64,000 nt of DNA from Bacteroidales bacterium (GTDB taxonomy: Bacteria > Bacteroidota > Bacteroidia > Bacteroidales > JAADJA01): NCBI GenBank assembly GCA_021740645.1, contig JAIOZL010000009.1:1-64000 (forward strand), given 5' to 3'. Position 1 is the stretch's first letter. Every line of letters starts with the position of its first letter. Positions 11,601 through 21,264 of this stretch are shown piece by piece. The translations under genes and the position numbers were made by a program. The notes below the pieces were generated by a model. It worked only from the letters and a program-made list of their open reading frames with translations. It was not told the origin of the DNA and did no database searches.

Positions 11601-12755
11601 GTGCTTGACCTTGATTATAAGGCCAACGATTTAGCCCGTGCTACTGTGGCAAGCTGGAAGAAAAAGGAAGTATATCAAACCCATTGGAACCGTGAAGAAT
11701 TTATCGCATGGACCAAAGAAATGATGCAACTCGGACAGGTCAAAGTGCCTGAAAAATACCAGGGTGCCGAAGAACCTCCGGAATCATTGCATTTGCATTT
11801 TATTCCGTTTGCACAGGGAATGCTTTATGTCGGGCATGAAGAACAACTGGAACAGGAAAAGATCGACCTGGTGAAATCGCTGGCTGAAGCCTTCTCATTC
11901 GCCTATGCCCGCTACGAAGATTTCGTGGTATTGGAAGGAGCCAAAAAGCGCGTTGAAAAAGCCCTGAGCGATTTGAAAGCAACTCAATCCCAACTGGTTC
12001 ATGCCGAAAAAATGGCAAGCCTCGGTGAGCTCACTGCCGGTATCGCTCATGAAATTCAGAATCCATTGAACTTCGTCAACAACTTTTCGGAAGTCAGTAC
12101 TGATTTGATTGAAGAATTAAAGGAAGAATTGCAAAACGGCGACACGGAAGAAGTAAAAGCCATCGCCACTGATCTGCTTCAAAATCTCGAAAAGATCACC
12201 CATCATGGCAAACGGGCCAGCAACATCGTGAAAAGTATGCTGGAACACTCCCGGGCAGGTTCGGATGAAAAACAGTCCACCGACATCAATGCTTTGGCAG
12301 ATGAATACTTGCGACTGGCTTATCATGGTTTACGGGCAAAGGACAAATCGTTCAATGCTGACTTCAAAATTGAATCGGATAAAATTTTGCCGAAGGTGAA
12401 CGTTGTTGCTCAGGATATCGGCCGGGTTTTGCTCAATTTGATCAATAACGGCTTCTTTGCCGTATCGGAAAAGGCACAACAAAGCGGTGCAGACTATAAG
12501 CCTGAATTGATTGTAACAACTAAAAAAATGGGAGACAAGATAGAGATTTCGGTAAAGGATAATGGCAACGGAATTCCTGATAAAGTGAAAGAAAAGATCT
12601 TCCAGCCCTTCTTCACAACCAAACCCACCGGCCAGGGAACCGGCCTGGGTTTGAGCATGAGTTATGATATCATAAAGGCCCATGGTGGAGAAATCAAAGT
12701 TAACAGTCAGGCAGGGGAAGGAACCGAATTTATGATCATATTACCCAACAATTAA
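5682..12755 (+). CDS. Giant histidine kinase with eleven tandem sensor units
   Basis: The 2357-residue protein carries eleven consecutive units of about 183-197 residues, each opening with a helix of the form IEAALERVR..AMxMxKSEEL and closing with a helix like [18 protein letters not shown]. The units begin near nucleotides 5769, 6321, 6912, 7461, 8010, 8583, 9147, 9708, 10257, 10830 and 11400. Between the helices lies an alpha/beta core that looks GAF-like in its layout, though I cannot prove that fold. A standard HisKA (H2123 in GIAHEIQNP) and HATPase_c follow from about nucleotide 11970. No signal peptide or membrane helix is visible, so it should be a cytoplasmic rod-like kinase. Units 1 and 8 resemble each other (both have NIRN and a PDPxLDKxDV motif), as do 3, 10 and 11. 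Its stop overlaps the next start by one base (TAATG). Confidence 0.92.
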   Translation: MDLAKKNNELTQLLNQKSAELGEKTHELEIEAALEQVRSVAMSMQKPNDLLDVCQIISEQLEAFNVKNIRNVQVAIIDEERRNYANYQYFTAYRKTVFEETGYENNAAAKGMVTEMQKSVNSFFIGSIQGEELKKFKTWRNKDEQFPDPILDKLDVAYYYFYSIGKGGLGLTTYKEISNESLELFKRFHKVFTLAYRRFEDIRQALAQAREAQIEAALERVRSLALGMRKSEEVGNVTDKLFEELNRLTGNIFGCTIAVVDEEKDRMELWRARTKVAVKPFETVSFMDLMRIFKKNMPDWFPVFYKVLTAKEKGLLTEDISGKRRTQTLNSIAEQYNYSKEEKSKLIKNTPENFTAHFLFFNLGYLALMVREKYSDEGLNVVRRFVDLFGFAYTRFLDLQKAEAQARESQIQLGLERVRARAMAMHKSEQLAETAKVLFEQFNLLGKIPDRMSIGIVNEETGNFELWVTDQKGETTDHAFLFRLDETTSVAKIYKAWKKKKASIVVDLSGQELRDWLQFLKNEVKLPINPANIKDRRVHQAAFFSHGFLLLTSHQPVAEEIMKLLVRFAGVFDLTYTRFLDLQKAEAQARESRIQLALERVRARTMAMQSSEELAEVSYLLNKQVVELGIPTRGCAFNIYNEHDSTEWFSNLEGTLPTYKTPRENIFLKYYEAGQRGETLLIEEFGKERIKQHYEYMYSLGLLGNNEDEFMTIARAMPESQIDHVVNFKYGYLLFITLTPAPEAHDIFKRFAKEFEQTYTRFLDLQKVEKQVREAQVEAALERVRNHSIIMQHSNEVKDLSKVFHEQLIALEIPSEFSYIWLPDEQKEEHMFWATWSENKNGMVTTQSKSVIYPLDKSEPYTAACFKAWESDSPVHVTKIPPEETEQFFTTWKDLIQGAKKLKAKNFPDGIYYAESYMKYGCFGINIQRTLNEEEREVLYRFTIEFERAYTRFLDLKKAEKQAREAQIEASLERVRAHAMGLRRSEELNIIISIIFEELNKLGLPVYECSIFIRHGESRDFTCWNLSESARTAKGYHFPFFDHPILDKVLGAIDRKVPLHQFIIDNKELREYCELMFEHTDFKDAPQEYKDSVVSLEKLHVAQAIMNHGFLEVIGTEPLSEELTGVLMRFTRVVDLTYTRYLDIQEAEARAQEARIETALEKVRSRSMGMQKSDELNEVIHVIYDQFVNLGIKVDHTGFIVDYKNRDDMLIWLADQNGPLTKIAIPYFDSPHWNSFMEAKKNEKDFFANQLDFETKNKFYKKLFKFIPDLPEDSKKFYFECPGLAISTVLLDNVGLYIENFSGTPYSDEENNILMRFGKVFQQSYTRFLDLEKAETQTREAQIEASLEKVRGVALSLQKSDEMLQVAQVLYEQLLELGFSNIRNAIIDINNGDGDTFTDYDYSHEMSGTITQMSYHDDPTLEGQFKKMATTTNDFFELVLEGKELEDLKKMRIKNGEAPDPRLDKIDVLTYNLYSFGNGAIGISNFGVLTEEEKSVLGRFNNVFTFAYKRYNDMLQAEQQAREALVELSLERIRAQVTAMRESSELLDIVVTMQTEFNKLGHEAHYFWHMRWLPDKYEKALTNAEGDRIGNVLELPRGFHGLKTMMDWELSDKPSGVFALDPETAADYIDKMIRLGRFQEIDHTAPGPDEVRDMGGLTFIMARTTHGEIGYTLPGEVPNPPKDDVALLVRFAGVFDLAYRRFEDLKSAERQNRETQIDLALERVRAKTMAMQKSEELSEVVANLFYQLDELGIKPYRCNLGIINAKTKYCQLWSTTSDGKVIRLAPNISLTENKHLKKIFSGWKKQGAPFVDIIQGKNRLEWTQYIRKFSDFEEYKPEKINKKKILSEPAILNQVFFKQGFFTIHTLEEMKDEYFDILQRFARVFEQTYTRFLDLQRAEVQASEAVKQASLDRIRGQIASMRTTEDLKQLTPLVWRELKTLEVPFFRCGLFIVDEKKKHVNVYLTTPDGKPLGVLDLDYKANDLARATVASWKKKEVYQTHWNREEFIAWTKEMMQLGQVKVPEKYQGAEEPPESLHLHFIPFAQGMLYVGHEEQLEQEKIDLVKSLAEAFSFAYARYEDFVVLEGAKKRVEKALSDLKATQSQLVHAEKMASLGELTAGIAHEIQNPLNFVNNFSEVSTDLIEELKEELQNGDTEEVKAIATDLLQNLEKITHHGKRASNIVKSMLEHSRAGSDEKQSTDINALADEYLRLAYHGLRAKDKSFNADFKIESDKILPKVNVVAQDIGRVLLNLINNGFFAVSEKAQQSGADYKPELIVTTKKMGDKIEISVKDNGNGIPDKVKEKIFQPFFTTKPTGQGTGLGLSMSYDIIKAHGGEIKVNSQAGEGTEFMIILPNN
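5769..11960 (+). repeat. Eleven-unit coding tandem repeat inside the giant kinase
   Basis: The period is 549-591 bases, read from the positions of the recurring ALERVR-type helix. The repeats are protein-level repeats: the linker helices are strongly conserved while the cores are highly divergent, so this is an old array and not an assembly artefact or a recent expansion. Sub-families (units 1 and 8; units 3, 10 and 11) are interleaved along the array. Confidence 0.9.
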
Positions 12756-15700
12756 TGAAAAGGAGCCATAAATCAAAAAAGACTATGAGGAAAACTAATT
12801 ATTTATATTTCATCGGCCTAATTATTCTTGCGGCTCTTTCTTCCTGTAATCAGGGAGCGAGAGACCTGCATGACCAGGACCCAACAGCTTTAAAAGCGCC
12901 GGTAACCAAATCATTTGAGCTTACTGCTCCCCAGGCCATCGAATGGGAAATTGTGGATACCGACAGTATTCCGCCCCCACGAACATATCCGCTGGATATT
13001 GACCAACTGCCTGCCCGGCCTTTTAGCATTAATGAATTCAAAGCTTTAAAGTCACCAATCGAAGAATCTCCATTGGATTATGATCCTCAGAAGAAGATTC
13101 CACTGGAATTTGACACCGTTGCGGTTGAAAAGAAAACATCTATCCTTCCCACACCGTTGGTCACCAGAATGAACAAACCACGCATCCTGGATGGGACATC
13201 TTCAGGTATGTTGCAGCTTTCATCAAGTGAGGGGCTGCCCTCGAACGAAATCAGAAAAGTGCTTCAGAACGAAGATGGGAGCTATTGGATTGCCACATTT
13301 GAAGGTGGACTGTGTTTATACGATGGCAAAGATTCATATACCTATGATTACAGAAACATCTGGGATATTGCTTTGGACTATGATGGTAAACTCTGGGTGG
13401 CCACCGGAAATAATGGAGTCTATGTACTGGATTTCAAGAAAAGAACCGAAACCCATTTTCTGGCTTATAAAACCATCCTTACCCTGCTCTGTGATCATCA
13501 GGATAAAATGTGGATGATAGAATGGCAGAAAGCCACCTGGGTTATGGATAGTGAAATGAAGCATTTGCGGCGAATCGCCAATCCCGGATTTGAAAGAGGG
13601 TTTCGGTTAATCGAGGATTATAACCACAATATTTGGCTCGGTCATCTTAGTAGCGGCCAAAACGTATTAAGTGTTATGGATAAAAACCGGGAAAACTATA
13701 CAGACATCTTGAATCTTGGCCCTGGTCATTTTTTTCAGGATTCAGATCACAGGATGTGGTTATCTAACAGAAATGGAGCCATGGCCATTTCATTAGAAAA
13801 ACAAAGAGCCATTAATATAGTCGAAAGAAATGGGTTTTATGGGAATGCGCTTTTATATGAGGAAGATAATCAGGGAAGATTATGGATGATAAAAAATGAT
13901 ACCATAAAGGTGCTTAGTAAAGATCGCACTCAGATGAAAACAATTGTCACAAACAGTCCTGTTAGTTTACCTCAAAAAATTGGCTGTGTAATGAAAGATG
14001 CAAAGGGGGTAATCTGGATAGGTACACTTACTAAGGGTATTTTGCTGATAGACCCGGATGGGCCTTTGCACGAGCATCTCGACGTTTCGAATGGTTTGAC
14101 CAGTAGCGAAATCTGGAGTTTCGAACAAGATCATCGGGGAAATATTTGGATGGGTTCACGAAACAACATAGATATTTATAATCCTTCAACAGGAACCATT
14201 AAAACAATCGGTCAGTCCATAGTATATAATAATTCAGCTAACAATAGGATTTCTTGCATCAAGGAAATAGAAGAGGATAAAGTTTTCGTCGATGGCATAC
14301 ACGGTTTTTATTTAATTGACCGAACCGAAAATGTAATAACCCGATATCTGGATGATGTAAATCTAGTAAACCGCGTATTTGGTGCCTTAAAGGATGAATC
14401 AGGGGCCTACTGGTTAAGCTCTTTAAATGGATTAGCGGTGTACAATCCGGAAACAAACAGTTTAAAAATGCTCCCGGGCATATCTCCTCATTTGGATAGC
14501 AGAAGGGTTATTTGTATTGAAGTTGATGGATCAGGACGTTACTGGGTTGGTACAGATAATGGTCTGGCTATTATTGACCCCGATAAAAACACCATCCAAC
14601 ATTTGCGGGAAGAGGAAGGTTTATGCCATAACAATATCATGAAAATGATGCAGAGAGAGGATGGTAAATTGTGGGTGGCAACAACGGATGGTCTTTCGGT
14701 TATTGATCCTGTCAATCAAACCATCACCAACCTGGGTGAAGCAGAAGGCCTCATGCCGGATGAACTCTACGATTTACGTGAAAAGGAGGGGACGGTTTAC
14801 ATAGGTAGCGTAAACGGACTCATCGCAGTAACCCCACCATACGATCAAAATACACCCTGGGATTTTTTCAGGTATGCTGAAGCGCAAGGCTTTCCATCAA
14901 ACGACTATAAACGAAATTCAAGTTTACTCCGGAAAAACGGGCAACTTTGGTTTGGTACCTCGCCCCGGGATAAGTTGACAATTCTAACGCAGGATCCGTT
15001 GACAGATACCACGACATATTCGGTTTCTATTACCGGGTTGCGAATCCTGGATGAGAACCCTTCCTTCGAAAGTAATGCAGCATTTCTGTCTTATTTTGAA
15101 ACGGAAGATACCCTGTTGGCCGGTGATGGCAAACAAGTATTCACAAAAAATACGCTTCCACCGGATTCAGGCTATGTTTTTAAAAATAATTTCCAATGGG
15201 ATAGCCTTTCATTACCGTATAGAATTCCTTTGGGGCTCAAACTTCCCTTCAACCAGAATTCCTTAAAGTTCAGCTATACAAACCTGTGTGTTCTCAATAG
15301 GGATAAGATTGCCTATAGGTATATTTTACAGGGAGCAGATGAAATTTGGGTTTATAATAAGGATATTTCTACTTCAAAAACATATTTTAACCTATCGCCA
15401 GGTTTGTACACTTTTAAAGTGGAGTCCAAAATAAATAATGGGACATGGAGTAAACCTGCTGAATTCAGTTTTACCATTCTTCCACCCTGGTGGCAAACAT
15501 GGTGGGCTTACGGTATTTATGGCTTAATATTTATCTGTGGGGTATTAATAGCCGATCGTTTCCAAAAACAACGGCTTATCCGGATTGAAAGGCAAAAAGC
15601 GCAAGTCAGGGAATTAGCCCAGGCAAAAGAGATTGAGAAAGCATACAACGAACTTAAAACGACCCAATCTCAACTCATTCAATCCGAAAAAATGGCTTCC

Positions 15701-16450
15701 CTTGGTGAACTAACAGCAGGCATTGCCCACGAAATTCAAAACCCGTTAAACTTCGTGAATAATTTCTCGGAAGTCAACCTGGAGTTGATCGGGGAGGCAG
15801 AGCAGGAATTTGAAGAAGGGAACCATACGGAGGTAAAATCCATCCTGAATGACATCAGGGAAAATGAGAAAAAAATTGGCGCGCATGGCAAGCGGGCCGA
15901 TGCCATCGTAAAAGGCATGTTGCAGCACAGCCGAAGCAACTCGGGGCAAAAAGAATCCACTGACCTCAATGAACTTGCTGATGAATACCTGCGCCTGGCC
16001 TTTCATGGCTTACGCGCTAAAGACAAATCATTTAATGCAGATTTCAGGTTGGAGGCTGATGAATCACTTCCCAAAATCAATGTCGTTGCGCAAGATATTG
16101 GCCGGGTATTATTGAACCTGATCAACAACGCATTTTACGCAGTTGATCAGCGCAGTAAAACCTCGTCAGGCATGGGTGATCAGGAAAACTACAAACCATT
16201 GGTGACAGTCAGAACCAAAAAACTTGATGGCAAAATCGAAATCAGCGTAAGCGATAATGGAAATGGGATTCCTGATGAAGTGAAGGGTAAAATCTTCCAA
16301 CCCTTCTTTACCACCAAACCCACAGGAGAAGGAACTGGTTTAGGTTTGAGTATGAGTTACGACATCATTACCAAAGGACATGGAGGAGCGTTGACAGTGA
16401 ATACGAAAACAGGTGAAGGGACGGAATTTATCATTCAATTGCCGGTTTAA
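12755..16450 (+). CDS. Beta-propeller/Y_Y_Y sensor histidine kinase, lipoprotein-like N-terminus
   Basis: The product (1231 residues from 12755) has an N-terminal hydrophobic segment ending in LSSC, a lipobox-like site. A second possible start is the ATG at 12785, which would place a shorter KTNY signal closer to the end. It continues with many two-component-regulator propeller repeats (motifs such as DGSYWIATFEGGL, DGKLWVATGNNGV, RGNIWMGSRNN, DGKLWVATTDGLSV), a Y_Y_Y-type beta-sandwich just before the membrane (LSPGLYTFKVES), one transmembrane helix near residues 915-935, a coiled coil, HisKA with H992, and a complete HATPase_c. The layout matches the sensor half of hybrid two-component systems, but there is no receiver or AraC domain in the chain and no SusC/SusD pair nearby, so carbohydrate sensing is only a possibility. 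It overlaps the giant kinase gene by one base. Confidence 0.9.
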   Translation: MKRSHKSKKTMRKTNYLYFIGLIILAALSSCNQGARDLHDQDPTALKAPVTKSFELTAPQAIEWEIVDTDSIPPPRTYPLDIDQLPARPFSINEFKALKSPIEESPLDYDPQKKIPLEFDTVAVEKKTSILPTPLVTRMNKPRILDGTSSGMLQLSSSEGLPSNEIRKVLQNEDGSYWIATFEGGLCLYDGKDSYTYDYRNIWDIALDYDGKLWVATGNNGVYVLDFKKRTETHFLAYKTILTLLCDHQDKMWMIEWQKATWVMDSEMKHLRRIANPGFERGFRLIEDYNHNIWLGHLSSGQNVLSVMDKNRENYTDILNLGPGHFFQDSDHRMWLSNRNGAMAISLEKQRAINIVERNGFYGNALLYEEDNQGRLWMIKNDTIKVLSKDRTQMKTIVTNSPVSLPQKIGCVMKDAKGVIWIGTLTKGILLIDPDGPLHEHLDVSNGLTSSEIWSFEQDHRGNIWMGSRNNIDIYNPSTGTIKTIGQSIVYNNSANNRISCIKEIEEDKVFVDGIHGFYLIDRTENVITRYLDDVNLVNRVFGALKDESGAYWLSSLNGLAVYNPETNSLKMLPGISPHLDSRRVICIEVDGSGRYWVGTDNGLAIIDPDKNTIQHLREEEGLCHNNIMKMMQREDGKLWVATTDGLSVIDPVNQTITNLGEAEGLMPDELYDLREKEGTVYIGSVNGLIAVTPPYDQNTPWDFFRYAEAQGFPSNDYKRNSSLLRKNGQLWFGTSPRDKLTILTQDPLTDTTTYSVSITGLRILDENPSFESNAAFLSYFETEDTLLAGDGKQVFTKNTLPPDSGYVFKNNFQWDSLSLPYRIPLGLKLPFNQNSLKFSYTNLCVLNRDKIAYRYILQGADEIWVYNKDISTSKTYFNLSPGLYTFKVESKINNGTWSKPAEFSFTILPPWWQTWWAYGIYGLIFICGVLIADRFQKQRLIRIERQKAQVRELAQAKEIEKAYNELKTTQSQLIQSEKMASLGELTAGIAHEIQNPLNFVNNFSEVNLELIGEAEQEFEEGNHTEVKSILNDIRENEKKIGAHGKRADAIVKGMLQHSRSNSGQKESTDLNELADEYLRLAFHGLRAKDKSFNADFRLEADESLPKINVVAQDIGRVLLNLINNAFYAVDQRSKTSSGMGDQENYKPLVTVRTKKLDGKIEISVSDNGNGIPDEVKGKIFQPFFTTKPTGEGTGLGLSMSYDIITKGHGGALTVNTKTGEGTEFIIQLPV

Positions 16451-16452
16451 TA

Positions 16453-19400
16453 ATGAAAATGATTAACATGAAATATTATATATATAAAGTTGGATTCTCA
16501 ATTCTTATGGTGTTGTTTCTTTCTGCCTCTCTGATGGCCCAGAAACCAAAATTCAATTTTAAGAAAATTGACCAGCCAGAAGGATTGAGCAACAGTACCG
16601 TCCAAACGTTTTTCGAAGATTCGTTTGGTTTTATCTGGATTGGCACCCAACATGGTGTTCAGCGATATGATGGAAAGACTTTTGTAAATTACGAACACCT
16701 CAGCGGCGATACGATCGGGTTGACTTCCAATGATATCTATAGCTTTTGTGAGGATATCGACAAAAATATCTGGATATCAACTGGAGAAGGCTTAAATAAA
16801 TACATACGCGAAAAGGACTTGGTCCTAAGGTATCATTTAACCAATGAGGGCATTTTTAAATACGGTAGCCCTTCAATTTTAAGAATTGTCAATGACATTT
16901 CGGACAAGGATATCCTGTGGATGACGGTTGCAAATGTTGGATTGGTTTCTCTTAATGTTAAAAATGACAGTTTGAAAATTTACGCGTTACAATCCATTAA
17001 AAATTTTTCCCCCTCATGGATATTAAAATACCCCGGAGATGATAATAAGTTTTTGCTGGGCAATTCAGAATTACTGGTTTTTGATAAAACAAGTGGCGGG
17101 TTTGAACAATTATTGAAGCTGGAGCAGAATACTGAAGTTCCAAATAATCTGATAAATGACGCCCGGATTGATCCCTCAGATAAGGATATAATTTGGCTTG
17201 CTACGGGTGATTTCTGGGGTCGCGGCAATCTTGGTGACTTGATTCGTTATAATTTAAAAACAAGAGAAAAAATATTATTTTCTCCGGAGACCCGAAACGA
17301 TTTTCCTGACAGAAACCTGATGGTACTTTGTTTTTCTGATTCGAACAACCTTTGGATTGGTACACGTAGCATCGGTGCTTTACTTTATAAAATTGATGAG
17401 GATCGATTTTATAACTTTAAAAATAATCCTTATGATGAAGCATCAATGGCAACTGAAACTTCAGTTCGTTCCATGCTGATCGACAGGTCCGGAACTTTTT
17501 GGTTTGGGACCTGGGGCGATGGAATTTCTCTGCTTAGTCCGACAGTTCAGAAATTTAAACATTATAAAAACCTTCCCGGACAAAAGAATAGCCTCTCCGA
17601 CAACATTGTCAATTCATTTGCTGAAGACAAAAAAGGATTTATCTGGATTGCCACCGAAAAAGGAGGGCTGAGCAAATTCGATCCGGAGAAAAAAACATTT
17701 GAAAATTATTTTAAAGAATTATCCTCAACAGGGAATCTTTCAACCGCAATTAACTTTGTATTTTATGATAGTCATGAAAACCTCTGGGTCGGCACTTATA
17801 ACCAGGCATTGTACCGATATAATCCTGAAACGGGCGAAAAGATCCATTACAAAAAAGGGAGTACAGATAAAGATGTAACTCAAAGACGGATTTCGACCAT
17901 TACAGAAATTGTTCCCGGCGAGATCATTATCTCGACCTATGGTGGTGGTCTTAATATTTATAATTACAAAACCAATAGCTTTAAACACTATTTAAATGAT
18001 CCCTCAGATTCAACCAGCATTCCCGATAATCAATGCTGGCTTCCATTTGGAGGCACCAATGGGAATTATTATTTCAGCGGTAACTCAACAGCAGGACTTA
18101 TTCAGTTTAACTCCAAAACAGAAACTTTCCATGAAGTCCATCCATTAAATGGAATCTCCACTTTTATGATGCCTGCAATAACATCCGATGGCCGGGTTTT
18201 TATCGATGATGTTTCCGAAGGATTGCGTGAACTAGTATTGAAGCCGAATGTGAAAACTATTACCCAGTATGATTCACAAGGAAAAGGCCTGAAAAACGTT
18301 GAAAGTATATTGGTGGATGAAAATAATCACCTTTGGATGGGTACCGGCAATGGCTTAATCGATTATGATCCGGTTTCCATGACAGCAGTAAGATACTATG
18401 CTGCCGACGGACTTCAGGATAATAAATTTAACAGATTTGCGATTTTTAAATCTTCATCTGGTGATTTTTATGTCGGGGGTAAAAACGGATTTAGTATTTT
18501 CCGGCCCGAAGACATGAAGCAGAGCCAGTTTCAACCGCCCATTGTTTTTACTGACTTTAAGCTCTACCAGAAAGATGTGCCGATCGGGAATGATTCACCT
18601 TTGAAGAAAAGTATCACATTGCTTAATCATCTGGAGTTGGATTATAATCAGAACGATTTTTCATTTTCGTTTGCTGCACTCGATTTTTCAAATCCTGAAA
18701 AGATCGAATACAAATACACCCTGGAAAACCATGATGATGACTGGATCTTTGCAGGGCCCTTTAATACTGCAGGTTATACCAATATGGACCCCGGCTCCTA
18801 TACCCTGAAAGTGATGGCGACCAACAGCGATGGTGTTTGGAGTGGAAAAACCGCGTCAATGAACATCCTCATCCATCCCCCCTGGTATCAAACCACCTTA
18901 GCCTATTTAATTTACGGACTGATGTTTATAATAGGAGTCGTTATGATCGACAGGATACAACGCAGACGGCTGAAGGAAAAAGAAAAAGCCATGGCAAGGG
19001 AAAAAGAACTCGCCCAGGCCAAAGAAATTCAGAAAGCGTATACCGAATTAAAATCAACGCAGGCCCAACTCATTCAATCCGAAAAAATGGCTTCGCTGGG
19101 AGAACTCACAGCAGGCATTGCCCATGAAATTCAGAACCCGCTCAACTTCGTTAACAATTTCTCAGAGGTAAATAGCGAGTTGATCGAAGAACTCAAAGAG
19201 GAAGCTGCTAAAGGGGATATGAAAGAGGTTTTGACAATTGCTGATGATATTGCCAATAATGAGAAAAAGATAATCCATCATGGAAAACGCGCTGATTCCA
19301 TTGTTAAAGGAATGCTTCAGCATAGCCGGACCAGCAACAATGAAAAAGAACTTACTGACATCAATTCATTGGCAGATGAATATTTGCGCCTGTCGTACCA

Positions 19401-19845
19401 TGGACTCAGAGCCAAAGATAAAACCTTCAATGCCGATTTTAAAACAGAATTTGATGAATCCATTCCAAATATCAAAGTCATACCCCAGGATATAGGAAGG
19501 GTTTTTCTGAATCTGATTAACAACGCTTTTTATGCCGTGTCTGCAGCGTCCTCAAAAGCCTCAACGAAGGAGAACCCAAACTTCAATCCCCGGGTTATCA
19601 TTAGTACAAAAAAACTGAAGGATAAAATTGAGATCAGGGTAAAAGATAATGGCATTGGTATTCCATCTGAATTGAAAGATAAAATATTTCAGCCTTTTTT
19701 CACCACCAAACCAACCGGAGAAGGAACAGGATTGGGGCTTTCATTATCCTATGATATAATAACCAAAGGTCACAATGGTGACCTGACTTTAAATACAAAA
19801 GCGGGAGAAGGAACAGAATTTATAATTGTTTTACCAGAAAATTAA
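16453..19845 (+). CDS. Beta-propeller/Y_Y_Y sensor histidine kinase
   Basis: This 1130-residue protein has a signal sequence (core FSILMVLFLSASLMAQ; starts at 16453, 16459 or 16468 are all possible), propeller repeats (SFGFIWIGTQHGVQ, DKNIWISTGEGL, GTFWFGTWGDGI, KGFIWIATEKGGL, HLWMGTGNGL), a Y_Y_Y-type domain (DPGSYTLKVMATNSDG), one membrane helix near residues 813-835, a helical linker, HisKA with H891 and an intact HATPase_c. It is a paralogue of the preceding kinase, with which it shares domain order and the [20 protein letters not shown] core, but it lacks the preceding protein's lipobox. The gene begins 2 bases after the previous stop and ends 4 bases before a response-regulator gene, which is its most likely phosphorylation target. 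Confidence 0.92.
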   Translation: MKMINMKYYIYKVGFSILMVLFLSASLMAQKPKFNFKKIDQPEGLSNSTVQTFFEDSFGFIWIGTQHGVQRYDGKTFVNYEHLSGDTIGLTSNDIYSFCEDIDKNIWISTGEGLNKYIREKDLVLRYHLTNEGIFKYGSPSILRIVNDISDKDILWMTVANVGLVSLNVKNDSLKIYALQSIKNFSPSWILKYPGDDNKFLLGNSELLVFDKTSGGFEQLLKLEQNTEVPNNLINDARIDPSDKDIIWLATGDFWGRGNLGDLIRYNLKTREKILFSPETRNDFPDRNLMVLCFSDSNNLWIGTRSIGALLYKIDEDRFYNFKNNPYDEASMATETSVRSMLIDRSGTFWFGTWGDGISLLSPTVQKFKHYKNLPGQKNSLSDNIVNSFAEDKKGFIWIATEKGGLSKFDPEKKTFENYFKELSSTGNLSTAINFVFYDSHENLWVGTYNQALYRYNPETGEKIHYKKGSTDKDVTQRRISTITEIVPGEIIISTYGGGLNIYNYKTNSFKHYLNDPSDSTSIPDNQCWLPFGGTNGNYYFSGNSTAGLIQFNSKTETFHEVHPLNGISTFMMPAITSDGRVFIDDVSEGLRELVLKPNVKTITQYDSQGKGLKNVESILVDENNHLWMGTGNGLIDYDPVSMTAVRYYAADGLQDNKFNRFAIFKSSSGDFYVGGKNGFSIFRPEDMKQSQFQPPIVFTDFKLYQKDVPIGNDSPLKKSITLLNHLELDYNQNDFSFSFAALDFSNPEKIEYKYTLENHDDDWIFAGPFNTAGYTNMDPGSYTLKVMATNSDGVWSGKTASMNILIHPPWYQTTLAYLIYGLMFIIGVVMIDRIQRRRLKEKEKAMAREKELAQAKEIQKAYTELKSTQAQLIQSEKMASLGELTAGIAHEIQNPLNFVNNFSEVNSELIEELKEEAAKGDMKEVLTIADDIANNEKKIIHHGKRADSIVKGMLQHSRTSNNEKELTDINSLADEYLRLSYHGLRAKDKTFNADFKTEFDESIPNIKVIPQDIGRVFLNLINNAFYAVSAASSKASTKENPNFNPRVIISTKKLKDKIEIRVKDNGIGIPSELKDKIFQPFFTTKPTGEGTGLGLSLSYDIITKGHNGDLTLNTKAGEGTEFIIVLPEN

Positions 19846-19849
19846 AAAG

Positions 19850-20224
19850 ATGAAAATATTAGTAGTAGACGACGAAAAAGACATTCAACCCTTGTTTGAA
19901 CAACGATTTAGAAAAGAAATAAAAAATGGGGAAGTCCGGTTTGCTTTTGCCCATTCGGGTGAAGAAGCTTTAACATACCTGGTTAACAATAGCCACGAAG
20001 TGGTGTTAATCCTTTCTGATATCAATATGCCTGGAATGAGCGGATTGGATTTATTGGGAAGAATCAAGCAGAAATATAATGCGCCACCTCCTGTGGTCAT
20101 GATGATCACCGCTTATGGTGATACGGAAAATTACAACCGGGCGATGGAACTTAATGCTGATGACTTCCTTACCAAACCAGTTGACTTTACAGAATTAAAA
20201 CAGAAAATTAAAACCTTATCATAA
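19850..20224 (+). CDS. Receiver-only response regulator
   Basis: The 124-residue product is a single receiver (REC) domain: acidic pocket VVDDEKD at residues 6-11, phospho-acceptor D57 in SDINMPGMSGLD, T87 in MMITAYGD, and K109 in FLTKPVDF. No DNA-binding or enzymatic output follows. I start at the ATG at 19850, since an upstream in-frame ATG at 19826 overlaps the preceding kinase gene and adds residues before the domain. The stop overlaps the next start by one base (TAATG). As a stand-alone receiver it could act like CheY, serve as a phosphate sink, or pass phosphate on; the sequence does not decide. Confidence 0.93.
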   Translation: MKILVVDDEKDIQPLFEQRFRKEIKNGEVRFAFAHSGEEALTYLVNNSHEVVLILSDINMPGMSGLDLLGRIKQKYNAPPPVVMMITAYGDTENYNRAMELNADDFLTKPVDFTELKQKIKTLS

Positions 20225-21264
20225 TGGCTAAAATATTAGTAGTAGACGACGAAACTGATCTTCAAATTCTGATCAAACAAAAGTTCCGGAAAAAAATCCG
20301 CAACAACGAATATGAATTTGTATTTGCATTGAATGGTTTTGATGCGCTTAATCAATTAGAACAACATGAAGATGTTGACCTTGTACTCAGCGATATCAAT
20401 ATGCCAGAGATGGATGGGCTCACCTTGCTTTCCAAACTCAGCGAAAAGCACTCCATTTTAAAATCGGTGATTGTTTCTGCCTATGGCGATATGGAAAATA
20501 TTCGGACAGCGATGAACCGGGGTGCATTCGACTTTATAACCAAACCCGTTGATTTTACTGACCTGGAGCTGACAATTGAAAAAACGCTTAAACACGTCGA
20601 TCAATTAAAAGAAACGCTCAGGGCGATCAAGGAAAACAACATATTGAAAATGTATGTGGACGAAACTGTGCTCAATTTCATGGATTCACGCGAATACGAA
20701 TCAACCATCATGAAAAATGAAACGGTGGAAGCAACCATAGCTTTTATCGATATCTGCGGCTTTACTGCTATCAGCGAAAATGAAAGGCCAGATGATGTAG
20801 TTAGGCTACTAAATAGTTATTTTGATGTAATGGTAACAGAGATCATCAATCAGGGGGGTTTTGTTGATAAGTTTATAGGTGATGCTATTATGGCTGTTTT
20901 TCGGGGCGACTATCATCTCGACCGCGCACTGGATGCCTGTCTGGCCGTAAAAAATAAAATCGCCAAACTCCCCGTAGTGGATGACCATGTTAAATTCAGG
21001 CCAAATGTGTCTATTGGCGTAAACAGTGGAGAGGTGGTTTCAGGTAATATAGGTTCTGTAAGCCTTAAGCGGCTTGATTATACAGTGATAGGAGATGTCG
21101 TGAATACAGCACAACGTCTGCAATCATCAGGCAATCCCGGCCAGGTAATCATTAATGAGAATTCCTACCAAAAAGTCAGGGAATCTTTTAAATGTGTTAA
21201 AGTAGGTGAAGTGAATCTGAAAAATAAAGCAAAATCAGAGGTTATTTGGGAGGTGATGGAGTAA
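20224..21264 (+). CDS. Response regulator fused to class III adenylate/guanylate cyclase
   Basis: The 346-residue protein has a REC domain (acidic pair VVDDE, D57 in SDINMPEMDGLT, K107 in ITKPVDF), a connecting helix (about 118-160) and a class III nucleotide cyclase domain (about 165-340). The metal-binding aspartates are present as D176 (FIDICGFT) and D220 (FIGDAIMAVF); K216 and T287 (DYTVIGD) occupy the purine-specifying positions in the pattern of class IIIb adenylate cyclases, and N294 and R298 are the transition-state pair. It should therefore make cAMP when phosphorylated. It is the last gene of the kinase operon and the only catalytic output encoded there. No cAMP-binding protein lies in this window. 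Confidence 0.92.
   Translation: MAKILVVDDETDLQILIKQKFRKKIRNNEYEFVFALNGFDALNQLEQHEDVDLVLSDINMPEMDGLTLLSKLSEKHSILKSVIVSAYGDMENIRTAMNRGAFDFITKPVDFTDLELTIEKTLKHVDQLKETLRAIKENNILKMYVDETVLNFMDSREYESTIMKNETVEATIAFIDICGFTAISENERPDDVVRLLNSYFDVMVTEIINQGGFVDKFIGDAIMAVFRGDYHLDRALDACLAVKNKIAKLPVVDDHVKFRPNVSIGVNSGEVVSGNIGSVSLKRLDYTVIGDVVNTAQRLQSSGNPGQVIINENSYQKVRESFKCVKVGEVNLKNKAKSEVIWEVME

Noticed and set aside
5769..11960. The tandem units of the giant kinase as an assembly artefact
   Set aside because: The units differ strongly at DNA and protein level and the frame stays open throughout.
12755..19845. The two propeller kinases as hybrid two-component regulators of a polysaccharide utilisation locus
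   Set aside because: Neither chain has a receiver or AraC domain, and there are no SusC/SusD or carbohydrate enzyme genes next to them.
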